Assembly (NCBI GenBank): GCA_035570595.1
Contig: DATMLF010000194.1
Location: 1 to 22,123, forward strand
Direction: 5' to 3'
Length of the DNA stretch: 22,123 bases
Origin: AP-15 sp035570595
Lineage (GTDB): Bacteria; Pseudomonadota; Alphaproteobacteria; ATCC43930; CGMCC-115725
A program made the translations under genes and the position numbers. The notes under the pieces were generated by a model, which made no database searches, was not told where the DNA came from, and worked only from the letters and a program-made list of their open reading frames with translations. Below are positions 1 to 7,900 of the stretch, piece by piece. The stretch's first letter is position 1, and each line of letters begins with the position of its first letter.

Positions 1-428
1 TATTGCTGGCGATTCGCGACGCCGAAAGCCGGATCCGCTTTCTCGGCTATTCGGCGACCAACGCAAAGTTGTTCGCGTTTACCGTCGCGGCATTGCTTGC
101 CGGCGTCGCCGGCGCGCTCTACGTGCCGCAGGTCGGGATCATCAACCCGAGCGAGTTCTCGCCGGCAAATTCGATCGAGGTCGCGATCTGGGTTTCGGTC
201 GGCGGGCGCGGCACGCTGTTTGGCGCGATCATCGGCGCCGTGCTCGTCAACCTTGGCAAGAGCTGGCTGACCGGCGCGGCACCCGAAACCTGGCTGTTTG
301 TTCTCGGTGCGTTGTTTGTCCTCGTCACACTGGTCTTTCCGCAGGGGCTTGTCGGGCTGGTGCGGCGGCTGCGCCGAGTGCGGCCCGGCGAGCCCGCGCC
401 GGTCGTCGCGGCCGAGGAGCAGGCATGA
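1..428 (+). CDS. urtC: Urea ABC transporter permease UrtC, C-terminal part (5' truncated by window edge)
   Basis: This is the last ~142 residues of an inner-membrane permease of the branched-chain amino acid/urea ABC family; the reading frame is open from the left edge, so the true start lies outside. Visible features are a LAIRDAESR stretch (the cytoplasmic loop that contacts the ATPases in LivM/UrtC proteins), a hydrophobic segment with LLAGVAGALYVP, a GGRGTLFGAIIGA stretch typical of the family, and a last hydrophobic segment near VLGALFVLVTLVFPQGLVG. The tail is short and basic, then acidic. The choice of UrtC over LivM rests mainly on the two downstream ATPases, which match UrtD and UrtE closely. 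Its stop overlaps the next start (ATGA), so it is translationally coupled to urtD. Inferred role: high-affinity urea uptake. Confidence 0.88.
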   Translation, partial: LLAIRDAESRIRFLGYSATNAKLFAFTVAALLAGVAGALYVPQVGIINPSEFSPANSIEVAIWVSVGGRGTLFGAIIGAVLVNLGKSWLTGAAPETWLFVLGALFVLVTLVFPQGLVGLVRRLRRVRPGEPAPVVAAEEQA

Positions 429-1183
429 ACACCCCGCGGCCCCTGACCGGGGCGCTCCTCTACCTCGACGGCGTGACCGTAAGCTTTGACGGGTTCAAGG
501 CGTTGAACGGCCTCTCGCTGGTTCTCGATGAAGGCGAGTTGCGGACCGTGATCGGCCCGAACGGCGCCGGCAAGACCACGATGATGGATGTGATCACGGG
601 GAAGACCCGCCCTGATGCCGGCCAGGTGTTCTTTCGCGGCACCGCGGACCTTAGCAAGCTCGATGAAAGCGAGATCGCCAATCTCGGCATCGGCCGCAAA
701 TTCCAAAAGCCGACCGTGTTCGAGAACCTGACCGTGTTCGAAAACCTCGAGCTCGCGCTTGAGGATAGGCGCGGCACTTGGCACACCCTGTTCAGCCGCG
801 CGACGAGCGGCAAGCGCGCGCGCATCGAGGCCACGCTCGAACGCATCGGGCTGGTCGAGCAGCGCTATCAATCCGCCGGCAATTTGAGCCACGGCCAGAA
901 GCAATGGCTCGAAATCGGCATGCTGCTGATCCACGATCGCGCGCTCTTGCTGCTCGACGAGCCGGTCGCCGGGATGACCGACCGCGAGACCGAGGAGACC
1001 GCGCGGCTGATCGTCGATCTCGCGAAAGACCGCACGATCGTCGTCGTCGAGCATGACATGGCGTTTGTCCGCAGCCTCGGCGCCAAGGTCACGGTGCTGC
1101 ACGAAGGCGCGGTCCTTGCCGAGGGTTCCATCGACCATGTCCAGAACGACCACCGCGTCATCGAAGTCTACCTCGGCCGCTGA
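425..1183 (+). CDS. urtD: Urea ABC transporter ATP-binding protein UrtD
   Basis: A 252-aa cytoplasmic ABC ATPase that powers urea import with UrtABCE. Walker A is GPNGAGKT at residues 44-51, the signature is LSHGQKQ at 154-160 (a variant typical of UrtD rather than the LSGGQ of LivG), Walker B is LLLLDEP at 174-180, and the H-loop His is at 210. The stretches GIGRKFQKPTVFENLTVFEN and the C-terminal RVIEVYLGR are strongly UrtD-like, which separates it from generic LivG. The start ATG overlaps the urtC stop and is preceded by GAGGAG at good spacing. urtE begins 3 bases after its stop. Family assignment is from remembered sequence patterns; I regard it as secure. Confidence 0.95.
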   Translation: MNTPRPLTGALLYLDGVTVSFDGFKALNGLSLVLDEGELRTVIGPNGAGKTTMMDVITGKTRPDAGQVFFRGTADLSKLDESEIANLGIGRKFQKPTVFENLTVFENLELALEDRRGTWHTLFSRATSGKRARIEATLERIGLVEQRYQSAGNLSHGQKQWLEIGMLLIHDRALLLLDEPVAGMTDRETEETARLIVDLAKDRTIVVVEHDMAFVRSLGAKVTVLHEGAVLAEGSIDHVQNDHRVIEVYLGR

Positions 1184-1186
1184 GCG

Positions 1187-1882
1187 ATGCTGTCCGTCGA
1201 AGGAGTCGACCTCTACTACGGTGCCAGCCACGCGCTGCGCCGCGTCAGCCTGACCGCCAACAAGGGCGAGGTGACGTGCATTCTCGGCCGCAACGGCGTC
1301 GGCAAGACCAGCCTCTTGCGGGCGATCTTCGGGCTTCAGCCAGTCCGCGCCGGACGCATCGCGTGGGAGGATCGCGATTTGACCGGCTTGCCGCCGCACC
1401 AGCGCGCCCGCGCCGGCCTGGCCCTCGTCCCGCAGGGGCGCGAAATCTTTGCCCGCCTGACCGTTAAGGAAAACCTCGAAACCGGATTTGCCCCGCTGCC
1501 GCGCGCGCTGCGCCACATCCCGGACGAGATCTTTGCGTTGTTTCCGGTGCTGAAGAACATGCTCGGCAGGCGTGGCGGCGACCTCTCCGGCGGCCAGCAG
1601 CAACAGCTCGCGATTGCCCGCGCGCTGGTGACCCGGCCGCGGCTCTTGGTGCTCGACGAGCCGACCGAGGGCATCCAGCCGTCGATCATCAAGGACATCG
1701 AGCAGGTCATCCGCAAGCTCGCCGCGCGCGGCGACATGGCGATCCTGCTCGTCGAGCAATATTTCGAGTTTGCCCGCGACCTTGCCGCCGCTTTCCTCGT
1801 CATGCAGCGCGGCGAGGTCGTCGCCTCCGGCCGAATGGCGGCAATGGACGAGGCGGCGGTGCGCGGCTACTTGACGGTTTAG
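1187..1882 (+). CDS. urtE: Urea ABC transporter ATP-binding protein UrtE
   Basis: A 231-aa second ABC ATPase of the urea importer. Walker A is GRNGVGKT at residues 34-41, the signature LSGGQQQQLAIARAL starts at 133, and Walker B is LLVLDEP at 153-159, followed by TEGIQPSII. The 'GVGK' in Walker A and the 'GDMAILLVEQY' stretch near 182-192 are typical of UrtE rather than LivF. The start ATG lies 3 bases after the urtD stop, with no strong Shine-Dalgarno, so translation is probably coupled. It is the last gene of the operon: the stop is only 7 bases from the stop of the convergent response regulator, leaving no room for a separate terminator. No urease genes are visible in the window. Confidence 0.95.
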   Translation: MLSVEGVDLYYGASHALRRVSLTANKGEVTCILGRNGVGKTSLLRAIFGLQPVRAGRIAWEDRDLTGLPPHQRARAGLALVPQGREIFARLTVKENLETGFAPLPRALRHIPDEIFALFPVLKNMLGRRGGDLSGGQQQQLAIARALVTRPRLLVLDEPTEGIQPSIIKDIEQVIRKLAARGDMAILLVEQYFEFARDLAAAFLVMQRGEVVASGRMAAMDEAAVRGYLTV

Positions 1883-1889
1883 CAGGCGC

Positions 1890-2609
1890 TCAGCTGATCT
1901 CGACCGTCGGGGTGAAGATATAGCCGGTGCCGCGCACCGTCTTGATCATCGACGGCTTTTGCGGGTCGTCCTCGAGCTTGCGGCGAAGTCGCCCGACCTG
2001 CACGTCGATCGTCCGGTCGAACGGGCCCGCTTCGCGATTGCGCGCCAGGTCGAGGAGCCGGTCCCGGGTCAGCACTTGATTGGCGTTGTTGACAAAGGCG
2101 GACAGCAGGTCGAACTCGCCGGTGGTCAGCCTGACCTCGCCGCCCGATGGCGAGAACAGCTCGCGGCTCGACAAATCGAGATGCCAGCCGGCAAAACGCG
2201 CCTGCGAGCGCTGCGCCGGCGCCCTCTCGGCGGTCCGGCTCGACACGCGCCGCAACACGCTTTTGACCCGCGCCAGCAGCTCGCGCAGGTGAAACGGCTT
2301 TGGCAGGTAGTCGTCCGCACCCATCTCGAGACCGATGATGCGGTCGACCGTCTCGCCGCGTCCGGTCAGGATGATGATCCCGACGCTCGACTCCTCGCGC
2401 AACCAGCGGGCGAGCGTCAGCCCGTCTTCCCCGGGCAGCATCAGGTCGAGGATCACGAGGTCGACCGACGACTGGGTCATCGCGCGGCGCATGCCGCTGC
2501 CTTCGTGCGCGATCGATACCCGGTATCCCTCGCTCGACAGGTAATCCTGGACCATGTCGCAAATTTCTTTCTGGTCGTCGACAACCAGAATGTGTCCGAT
2601 GTCGCTCAT
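1890..2609 (-). CDS. OmpR/PhoB-family two-component response regulator
   Basis: A 239-aa DNA-binding response regulator. The receiver domain (about 5-120) has the acidic pair Asp11/Asp12, phospho-acceptor Asp55 in VILDLMLPG, Thr82 and Lys104 in the LPKPF motif. A linker of ~20 residues leads to a winged-helix domain (about 138-235) with the usual TTGEFDLL, RTIDVQVGRLRRKLED and TVRGTGYIF segments. All catalytic residues are present, so it should be phosphorylatable. No histidine kinase gene lies nearby, so it is an orphan here. It is transcribed divergently from an ECF sigma factor gene across a 209-bp gap and is convergent with urtE. The signal and targets cannot be deduced from sequence; control of the adjacent genes is possible but unproven. 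Confidence 0.95.
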   Translation of the reverse strand: MSDIGHILVVDDQKEICDMVQDYLSSEGYRVSIAHEGSGMRRAMTQSSVDLVILDLMLPGEDGLTLARWLREESSVGIIILTGRGETVDRIIGLEMGADDYLPKPFHLRELLARVKSVLRRVSSRTAERAPAQRSQARFAGWHLDLSSRELFSPSGGEVRLTTGEFDLLSAFVNNANQVLTRDRLLDLARNREAGPFDRTIDVQVGRLRRKLEDDPQKPSMIKTVRGTGYIFTPTVEIS

Positions 2610-2625
2610 CGCCGTGCGCTTTACC

Positions 2626-2652
2626 TATTTATGCAACGAGTCGAGTTGACAA
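2626..2652 (-). promoter_or_regulatory. Candidate sigma-70 promoter of the response regulator gene
   Basis: On the minus strand TTGTCA (2647-2652) is followed, after a short 15-bp spacer, by TAAATA (2626-2631), 16 bp upstream of the ATG at 2609. The spacer is shorter than ideal, and the leader would be very short. The local base composition is clearly AT-richer than the surroundings. This is a pattern match only. Confidence 0.28.
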
Positions 2653-2710
2653 CGCCCGACCCCCGTTGCGATGTGCCACTGAGGATGCATCATACATATG
2701 GTTACAATTT

Positions 2711-2740
2711 CTTACAGAAAACCAGTCTAGCTGACATTAT
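2711..2740 (+). promoter_or_regulatory. Candidate promoter of the ECF sigma factor gene
   Basis: CTTACA (2711-2716) and CATTAT (2735-2740) are separated by 18 bp, in the AT-richest part of the divergent gap and about 80 bp upstream of the sigma factor start. Each box matches 4 of 6 consensus bases. An 8-bp palindrome GATGCATC (2684-2691) lies just upstream and could be part of an operator. No clear GGAAC-type EcfG promoter was seen here. Weak evidence. Confidence 0.22.
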
Positions 2741-2818
2741 CGGATTACACCGCCCTATTAAGGTCCGCCCGTCAGATCAGCCGTACCGCTGGTCGTTTGC
2801 CTACATCGGGAGCCTTCC

Positions 2819-3475
2819 GTGGCGGATACTTACAGGGAGATCGAGGCCGAAATCCCGCGTCTTCGGCGCTATGCCCGGGCGTTGACGCGAGATGTCTGCG
2901 CGGCGGACGATCTGGTTCAGGATTGCCTCACGCGAGCCCTCGGCAAGCTGCATCTGTGGCAAAGCGGCACGGATTTGCGCGCTTGGCTGTTTACCATTCT
3001 TCACAACCAATACGTAAACTATGTGCGGCGATCGGTGCGCGAGGGTGCCGCGGTCGGCCTGTCGGACAACGAGCCGTTGCTGACCCGCGCGCCGCACCAA
3101 GGACAACGCCTCGAATTGCGCGACCTGGAACGCGCGATCGCCAAGCTGCCCGAGGAGCAGCGGTCGGCCATTCTTCTCGTCGGCTTGGAGGGGATGCGAT
3201 ACGAAGAAGTGGCGGCGGTTCTGGACGTTCCCGTCGGAACCATCCGCTCGCGGCTGTCGCGCGGCCGCGAGGCGTTGCGAAAGCTCGTCGGCGCCGAGCC
3301 CGACGAATCGGGAGCGATTGCCGCGCCGTGCCGCGCCGAGCAGCGGCGCGCCACCCCTCGCTGCTCGGCTGGCGAGCGGGCCGAGTCAAAAACGCGTCAG
3401 CGAGGCCGACTCCGCGCCGCTTCATCTGGCGACATCGAGTTGGCTGGAACCCTCGCGTCAGGTATGGCGGATTAG
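2819..3475 (+). CDS. ECF-type RNA polymerase sigma factor with an unusual C-terminal tail
   Basis: A 218-aa sigma-70 family protein of the ECF group, which directs RNA polymerase to a special promoter set. Region 2 spans about residues 10-75, with ADDLVQDCLTRAL and the LRAWLFTILHNQYVNYVRR stretch. Region 4 spans about 98-156, with LPEEQRSAILLVGLEGMRYEE and a VPVGTIRSRLSRGREALR helix-turn-helix. Most relatives end shortly after this helix; here about 60 further residues, rich in Ala, Arg, Ser and Glu and without a recognisable domain, follow. The start is GTG at 2819, after GGGAG. No anti-sigma gene follows and the neighbour upstream is an orphan response regulator, not PhyR/NepR. Its promoter specificity is unknown. 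Confidence 0.88.
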   Translation: MADTYREIEAEIPRLRRYARALTRDVCAADDLVQDCLTRALGKLHLWQSGTDLRAWLFTILHNQYVNYVRRSVREGAAVGLSDNEPLLTRAPHQGQRLELRDLERAIAKLPEEQRSAILLVGLEGMRYEEVAAVLDVPVGTIRSRLSRGREALRKLVGAEPDESGAIAAPCRAEQRRATPRCSAGERAESKTRQRGRLRAASSGDIELAGTLASGMAD

Positions 3476-3552
3476 CCGGCTGAAGAAGCAGTCTTGGGTC
3501 GGTGCCTAGCTGATCCATCCTGCCGTTTAGCGCCCGCCCCCTAAACTCCTCG

Positions 3553-3578
3553 TCATTCCCACGAAAGCGGGGACCCAG
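3553..3578. repeat. REP-like hairpin element (single copy)
   Basis: The sequence TCATTCCCACGAAAGCGGGG (from 3553) folds as TTCCCAC / GCGGGGA around a GAAA loop (3556-3573) with one A.C mismatch. It belongs to the same family as the pair at 10907-11010 and the copy at 19939-19960. It lies in the convergent gap between the sigma factor and the Tyr-rich protein gene, 80 bp past the sigma stop, and could also act as an RNA 3'-end structure. The rest of the gap (3476-3671) shows nothing gene-like. Confidence 0.6.
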
Positions 3579-3671
3579 CGCGGCGGGCACCCGAGCGCCT
3601 GCCCCTCGACCCCTCTTCAGCGCGGGGCGACGGATCAGAGGCGAGCGGAGCCGTTTGTCAGGTTCGCACCG

Positions 3672-3959
3672 CTAGAACCCTCCGTGCCCGCTCGCCTTTG
3701 GCCCGGCATTGTCCGAATACGGGCGGTACCAAACATAGGGATCCCAATACGCCAGAGGCGCCGGGTACGGATTGCCGAGATAGCTCTGGTACACCGGCCA
3801 TCCAAATGAATATCCGTACCCTGGGTAACCATAGCCATAGTTGTAGGCTGGATAGTACTGCGGGTAGCCGCCGGGATAGGTAGTTTGCGCTTGCACACCG
3901 GCAGCGCCGACGACGAGAAACCCCAATCCAAACACGGCAGGCTTGGCGATTTTCCACAT
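3672..3959 (-). CDS. Small secreted Tyr/Gly/Pro-rich protein
   Basis: A 95-aa protein with a clear Sec signal peptide: basic start MWKIAK, a hydrophobic core to about residue 21, and likely cleavage after VQA at 24. The mature ~71 residues are strikingly biased: about 17 tyrosines, many in Y-P, G-Y and Y-G pairs, plus Gly, Pro, Trp and Asn, with almost no charge until the end (PKASGHGGF). No repeats of fixed length and no cysteines. The start ATG is preceded by GGAGGTGCC at good spacing, which supports a real gene. Similar low-complexity Tyr-rich exported proteins occur in alphaproteobacteria without an assigned role. A matrix, surface or periplasmic structural role is a guess. It is convergent with the sigma factor gene. 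Confidence 0.75.
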   Translation of the reverse strand: MWKIAKPAVFGLGFLVVGAAGVQAQTTYPGGYPQYYPAYNYGYGYPGYGYSFGWPVYQSYLGNPYPAPLAYWDPYVWYRPYSDNAGPKASGHGGF

Positions 3960-4275
3960 TTGGCACCTCCAACCTTCGCATCACGATCCTTGCTAAACAG
4001 AACAGGACGAGAATGGTTCAACACCCGGTTCGGGCGAGGCGGGCCGAGTGGCGAACCACATCGATTCGCGCCGCCCGCAGAAAGGTCATCGTCAAATTTT
4101 GACCACCTTCTGACGATTCCTTTCCTGGGATGCCGACTCCGACCCGCCTCGCGGCGCCCAGCCCCGTAATTTGGCGCTCACGCGGGGTTGAAGTGCGGGG
4201 CCGCCGGAAGCGCTCCAACGCCAGAAATCTTTCTGGTAAAAGGCGGCGACACGGCACTTGGCTGGAGGGAACAGC
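3960..4275. other. Intergenic region with two short palindromes
   Basis: This 316-bp divergent gap separates the Tyr-rich protein gene from the HpnM-type gene and holds no convincing ORF. Two perfect inverted repeats stand out: GTCAAA-T-TTTGAC at 4091-4103 and CCAGAAA-TC-TTTCTGG at 4221-4236. The second is 40 bp upstream of the HpnM-type start and is the better operator candidate. No convincing -35/-10 pair was found near either. Their function is unknown. Confidence 0.35.
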
Positions 4276-4923
4276 ATGAGGATGGCGAAGACGCGCCGGG
4301 GCTTTGCCGCGAGGCTCGCCTTGCTGTTCGCGATCTCTCTTGGCAGCGTCTGCGCCGGCGCCGCGGCCGAGCTGCCGCAAGGCCCCCAGCAAAGCGTGCG
4401 CGCCTTTTACGACGTGCTGCTGGCGACGATGAAAAACGGCGCGAGCCTCGGGCAGAGCGGGCGCTACGCGGCGCTGGCGCCGGTCGTCAACAACGTCTTT
4501 GACGTGCCGTTCATGGCGCGGCTTGCGGTCGGCCCGTCATGGGACACCCTGTCGGCAGCTCAGCAGCAGGAGATCGTGACCGCATTCGGCCGCTACGTCT
4601 CGGCAACCTATGCCGACCGTTTCGACAGCTATTCGGGCGAGCAATTGCAGGTCACCGGCGACGAGCCCTATGCCGGCGGAGCTATCGTCGAGACCAGGAT
4701 CGTCAAGACCGGCGAGGACCCGGTGACGATCAATTACATGATGCGTCAACACCGGGGCGTCTGGCAGATTTCCGACGTGTACCTCGACGGCACGATCAGC
4801 CAGCTGGCAACCCAGCGCTCGGAGTTCCACTCAATCCTGGTGCGCAACGGCGTCGACGGCCTGATTTCCACATTGGACCGCAAGGTCGACCTGCTCACCA
4901 GCAACGCCGCTCGCTCACCCTAG
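4276..4923 (+). CDS. hpnM: HpnM-type (MlaC/Ttg2D superfamily) periplasmic protein
   Basis: A 215-aa exported protein of the MlaC superfamily; HpnM members are associated with hopanoid biosynthesis and lipid trafficking in the periplasm. The N-terminus has a signal peptide with a TRRGF stretch, so Tat export is conceivable beside Sec; cleavage is likely around residues 29-31. Family-typical segments are FDVPFMARLAVGPSWDTLS, FGRYVSATYADRFDSYSGEQ, INYMMRQHRGVWQISDVYLD and the closing VDGLISTLDRKVDLL. An in-frame TTG 18 bases upstream is possible, but the ATG at 4276 is preceded by GGAGGGA at 5-bp spacing and is preferred. No other hpn, shc or mla gene is in the window. Convergent with the PBP gene 21 bp away. 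The lipid it carries is not readable from sequence. Confidence 0.82.
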   Translation: MRMAKTRRGFAARLALLFAISLGSVCAGAAAELPQGPQQSVRAFYDVLLATMKNGASLGQSGRYAALAPVVNNVFDVPFMARLAVGPSWDTLSAAQQQEIVTAFGRYVSATYADRFDSYSGEQLQVTGDEPYAGGAIVETRIVKTGEDPVTINYMMRQHRGVWQISDVYLDGTISQLATQRSEFHSILVRNGVDGLISTLDRKVDLLTSNAARSP

Positions 4924-4929
4924 CGACCC

Positions 4930-4943
4930 CCGCCGATCGGCGG
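4930..4943. terminator. Perfect 14-bp palindrome in a convergent gap (possible bidirectional terminator)
   Basis: CCGCCGATCGGCGG fills most of the 21-bp gap between the stop codons of the HpnM-type gene and the PBP gene. As RNA it gives a 5-bp GC stem with a GATC loop on either strand. There is no T-tract, so an intrinsic terminator is not proven. Confidence 0.3.
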
Positions 4944-4944
4944 T

Positions 4945-7900
4945 TCAGTCCGCGGCGGCGGCGGAGCCCGTTACGCCCTCCGACAAATCGGGCTTCGGCA
5001 ATTGCGACAGCACGGGCGCCGGCCCGCTGGGCGGCGCGTCCAGCAGCGGCTCGAGCTGTGGCTGCAGTGCCTTCAGCAGATGCACCGCGAGCGCGCTGCT
5101 AAACTGGTACTGTGCGGCGGCCGCACCCGGGACGTAGGCGGTGATCGTGCCGTAAAAGCGGTCGCCGAGGTAAAAGACGAACGTCGCGGTGCGATCGACG
5201 ACACGTTGGGAAATCAGCCGGCCGCCGCGGCCGAAATGGTCGTAGCGGTTGTCGCCGGTGCCGGTCTTGCCGCCGACCGGCAACAGCGTCCCATCGGGCG
5301 CGCGATAGACGCCGCTGACCGCCTTCGCGGTCCCTCCCGCAACCACCGCCGACAATGACCGTTGCACTGTTCGCGCGACTTCGGGCGCAAGCACGCGCTG
5401 CGGCTTCGGCGCCGCGACCATGTCGGTCTCGTACGGGGTGCCCGCGCCAAATTGCAGCCGTTCGAGGTCGACGGTCGGCAGGCGCATGCCGTCGTTGACG
5501 ACGATCCCCATCAAATCGGCGAGCGCATCAGGGCGGTCGCCCGAGCTGCCGAGCGCGGTGCCGTCCGAGGGCACCAGCCGCCCGAACGGGTAGCCTTGGC
5601 GCCGCCAGTCCACCAGGATCTTGTCGAACGCGTCCTCCTCGAGAAGGATGCGGATGCGCAGGTTCTGCTGGTGCGGGCTGTGGCTGGCGAAGAGCCACGT
5701 GTAGACCTCCTGCCGCGCCGCGGCACTGGCCGCCGTTGCCTCGGCCCGCGTCGCGTTCGGGTGGTCCTGCAGATAGCGGACGAGCCACAATTCGAGCGGA
5801 TGGACGCCGGCGATGTAGCCGCGGTCGCGCAGCGAAACCCGGTCCGGGCTCGAATCGCGGTAGAGGTCCCACAGCTCGTCGTCGTCGATCGCCGCCTGCG
5901 GCAGGTGCTGCGCCAAGAACCCGCCGAGCGTGGCGCGGCTCGCATCGGGGCGCACCGAGCGAAACACCACGGCGAGCCGGCGCGGGTCGGGCCGGGTTCG
6001 GCTCGCCAGCAGGTCGAGCGCCTCCTGCGGCATGCGCCCGTGATAGTCGCGCCAGAAGCGGTCGAGATACTCCCGCCCCTCCTGGTCGGCAAAGCGGCGC
6101 AAATACGCCTCGCGCGCCGGGTCGTCACGGTCGTTCAGCAATTCGCTAACCTGGGTCCCGTCCTGCGCGATCTCGTAGCTGACGATGTCGCGCATCAGCC
6201 GGACAAACGCGTTGTTGATCGAATTGGCGAAGGCGGCGGCGACGGTGGGGGTCTCGTGGTTCTCCCACTTCTCGAAATTGGCGAAGCTCTGCATGCCACC
6301 GCCGGTGAAATAGGTGCCGGGGCTTGCCGAATAGGTCCGCTGCATGGCGGCGTCGAGCATCCCCTGCAAACCGCGTCCCTTGGCTTTGGCCAGCCAGCCC
6401 GCCGCCCACCGCGTGAGCGGGTCGTCCTTTGCCGCGCCTTCGATCGCCTGAAGACGGTCGGGCGGGAGGACCGATAGACGCCGGTGCAGCGCGTCGACAA
6501 TGTCGAGATAGGTAATCAGGGTGCGCAGCTTAGCGGTCGAGCCGAGCTGCAATTTCGCCCCGGAGTTGATGTCGAACGGCTCGTTCAGGCTGTCGGCGCG
6601 GATGCGCACAAAGTTGCAGTCGGCGCCGCGCTCGTACAGCACCGCGCTCCAGGCAACCCGCGCCGGGGTCGCGCCGCCGAGCAGCTGACGGCCGTAAAGC
6701 CCGAGCGAGCGGTCGTAATCGGGCTCGGCAAGACGGCTCAGCACGTTGCCGATGCGCTGCTGGCCGGCGGTGTCGATGCTCGACCAGCCGCTGACGTCGA
6801 GCCGGTCGAGCGCGTAGAGGTTCGGCAGGTGCAGCATCGTCACCAGCTCGTCACGCAGCCGGTCGGTCGCCTTGTTGCCGACGTAGAGCTCGGCCGCCGC
6901 GGGCGGCGCGTCGTTGCGAAAGTCGAGCCGCGCCGTCAGCGCCGCGTCGCGCAGCGCCGGGCTGACGACCCCCGCGTCGGCGAGCAGGCGCAAGTAACGG
7001 TCGGTAAGGCCTTGCAGCGCGGCATGGTCGACAAAAAGGTAATAGGCGGGGCGGCGGCCGGCCAACAGCAGGCTCAACACCTGACGATAGATTTCCCCCT
7101 TGCGCGCGAGCTCCGCCGCGGTCGTCGCCGGTGCGCTCAACACCCCGTCGGCCTCGTCGAGATCGGTGCCGTACCACCGCCACAACGCCTCCGGGACGCC
7201 GATGACTTCGCCGTAGCCGGGCCGCGAGCCGAGCGGCTCGGAGTTCAGATAAGCAGTCATGATCCGTCGCCGCGCCGCCGACGTGTTCGGGCCATCGAGA
7301 TAGGCGTGCGCGGATGCGGTCGCCATCTGCCGCAGCTTTTCGATGCCGTTCGGGGTAAGCCCCTCGGGCGAATGACGGAATTTTTCGGTCTGGGTCGCAA
7401 GCGTGCTGGCGCCGCCGGCGCGCAGCCGCCGGTCGATCACGCCGGCGACGCGCCCCGATGCGGCGAGCGCGAACCGGCCCCAGTCGACGGCCGGGTTGCG
7501 GTCCGGCTGGCCCGGCGCAAACAGGTCGCGGTCTTCGATAAAGGAAAGGCTCGCGACCACCAATGGCGGGATCGACTCGAAGTCTGCGTAAGTCCGCTCA
7601 GGGTAGGTCGTGCGGTAGAGCGGCGCGCCGTCGCGGTCGTAGAGCCGCAAACCGGCGCGCTCCTTTTCGTGGTAGACCGCATAGCCGCCGTCCCGGACAA
7701 AATCCTCGAGCGGCGGCGACCACCGGGCCTGGCGGGCGATCGTGAAGTGACGGTCCTCGAGGGAGTGAATAAAGCGGGGCAGCTCGGCATAGCCGAGACG
7801 CTCGTCATAGGGCCCATATTTCGGAAACACGATCGCGTCGCTTGGGCCGGGCGCCACGGTAAAGCCCATGTGGCGCGTCAGCCGCGAGAAGATCCGCGAT

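Noticed and set aside
119..1759. 546-codon minus-strand frame opposite urtC-urtD-urtE
   Set aside because: The overlapping plus-strand genes have complete ABC motifs; the antisense product has none.
425..1882. Branched-chain amino acid transporter LivG/LivF
   Set aside because: LSHGQKQ, GRKFQKPTVFEN and TEGIQPSII match UrtD/UrtE better than LivG/LivF.
3549..3580. CRISPR or phage attachment site
   Set aside because: Only single or paired hairpins occur, with no spacers, no cas gene, no integrase and no tRNA; the REP explanation fits.
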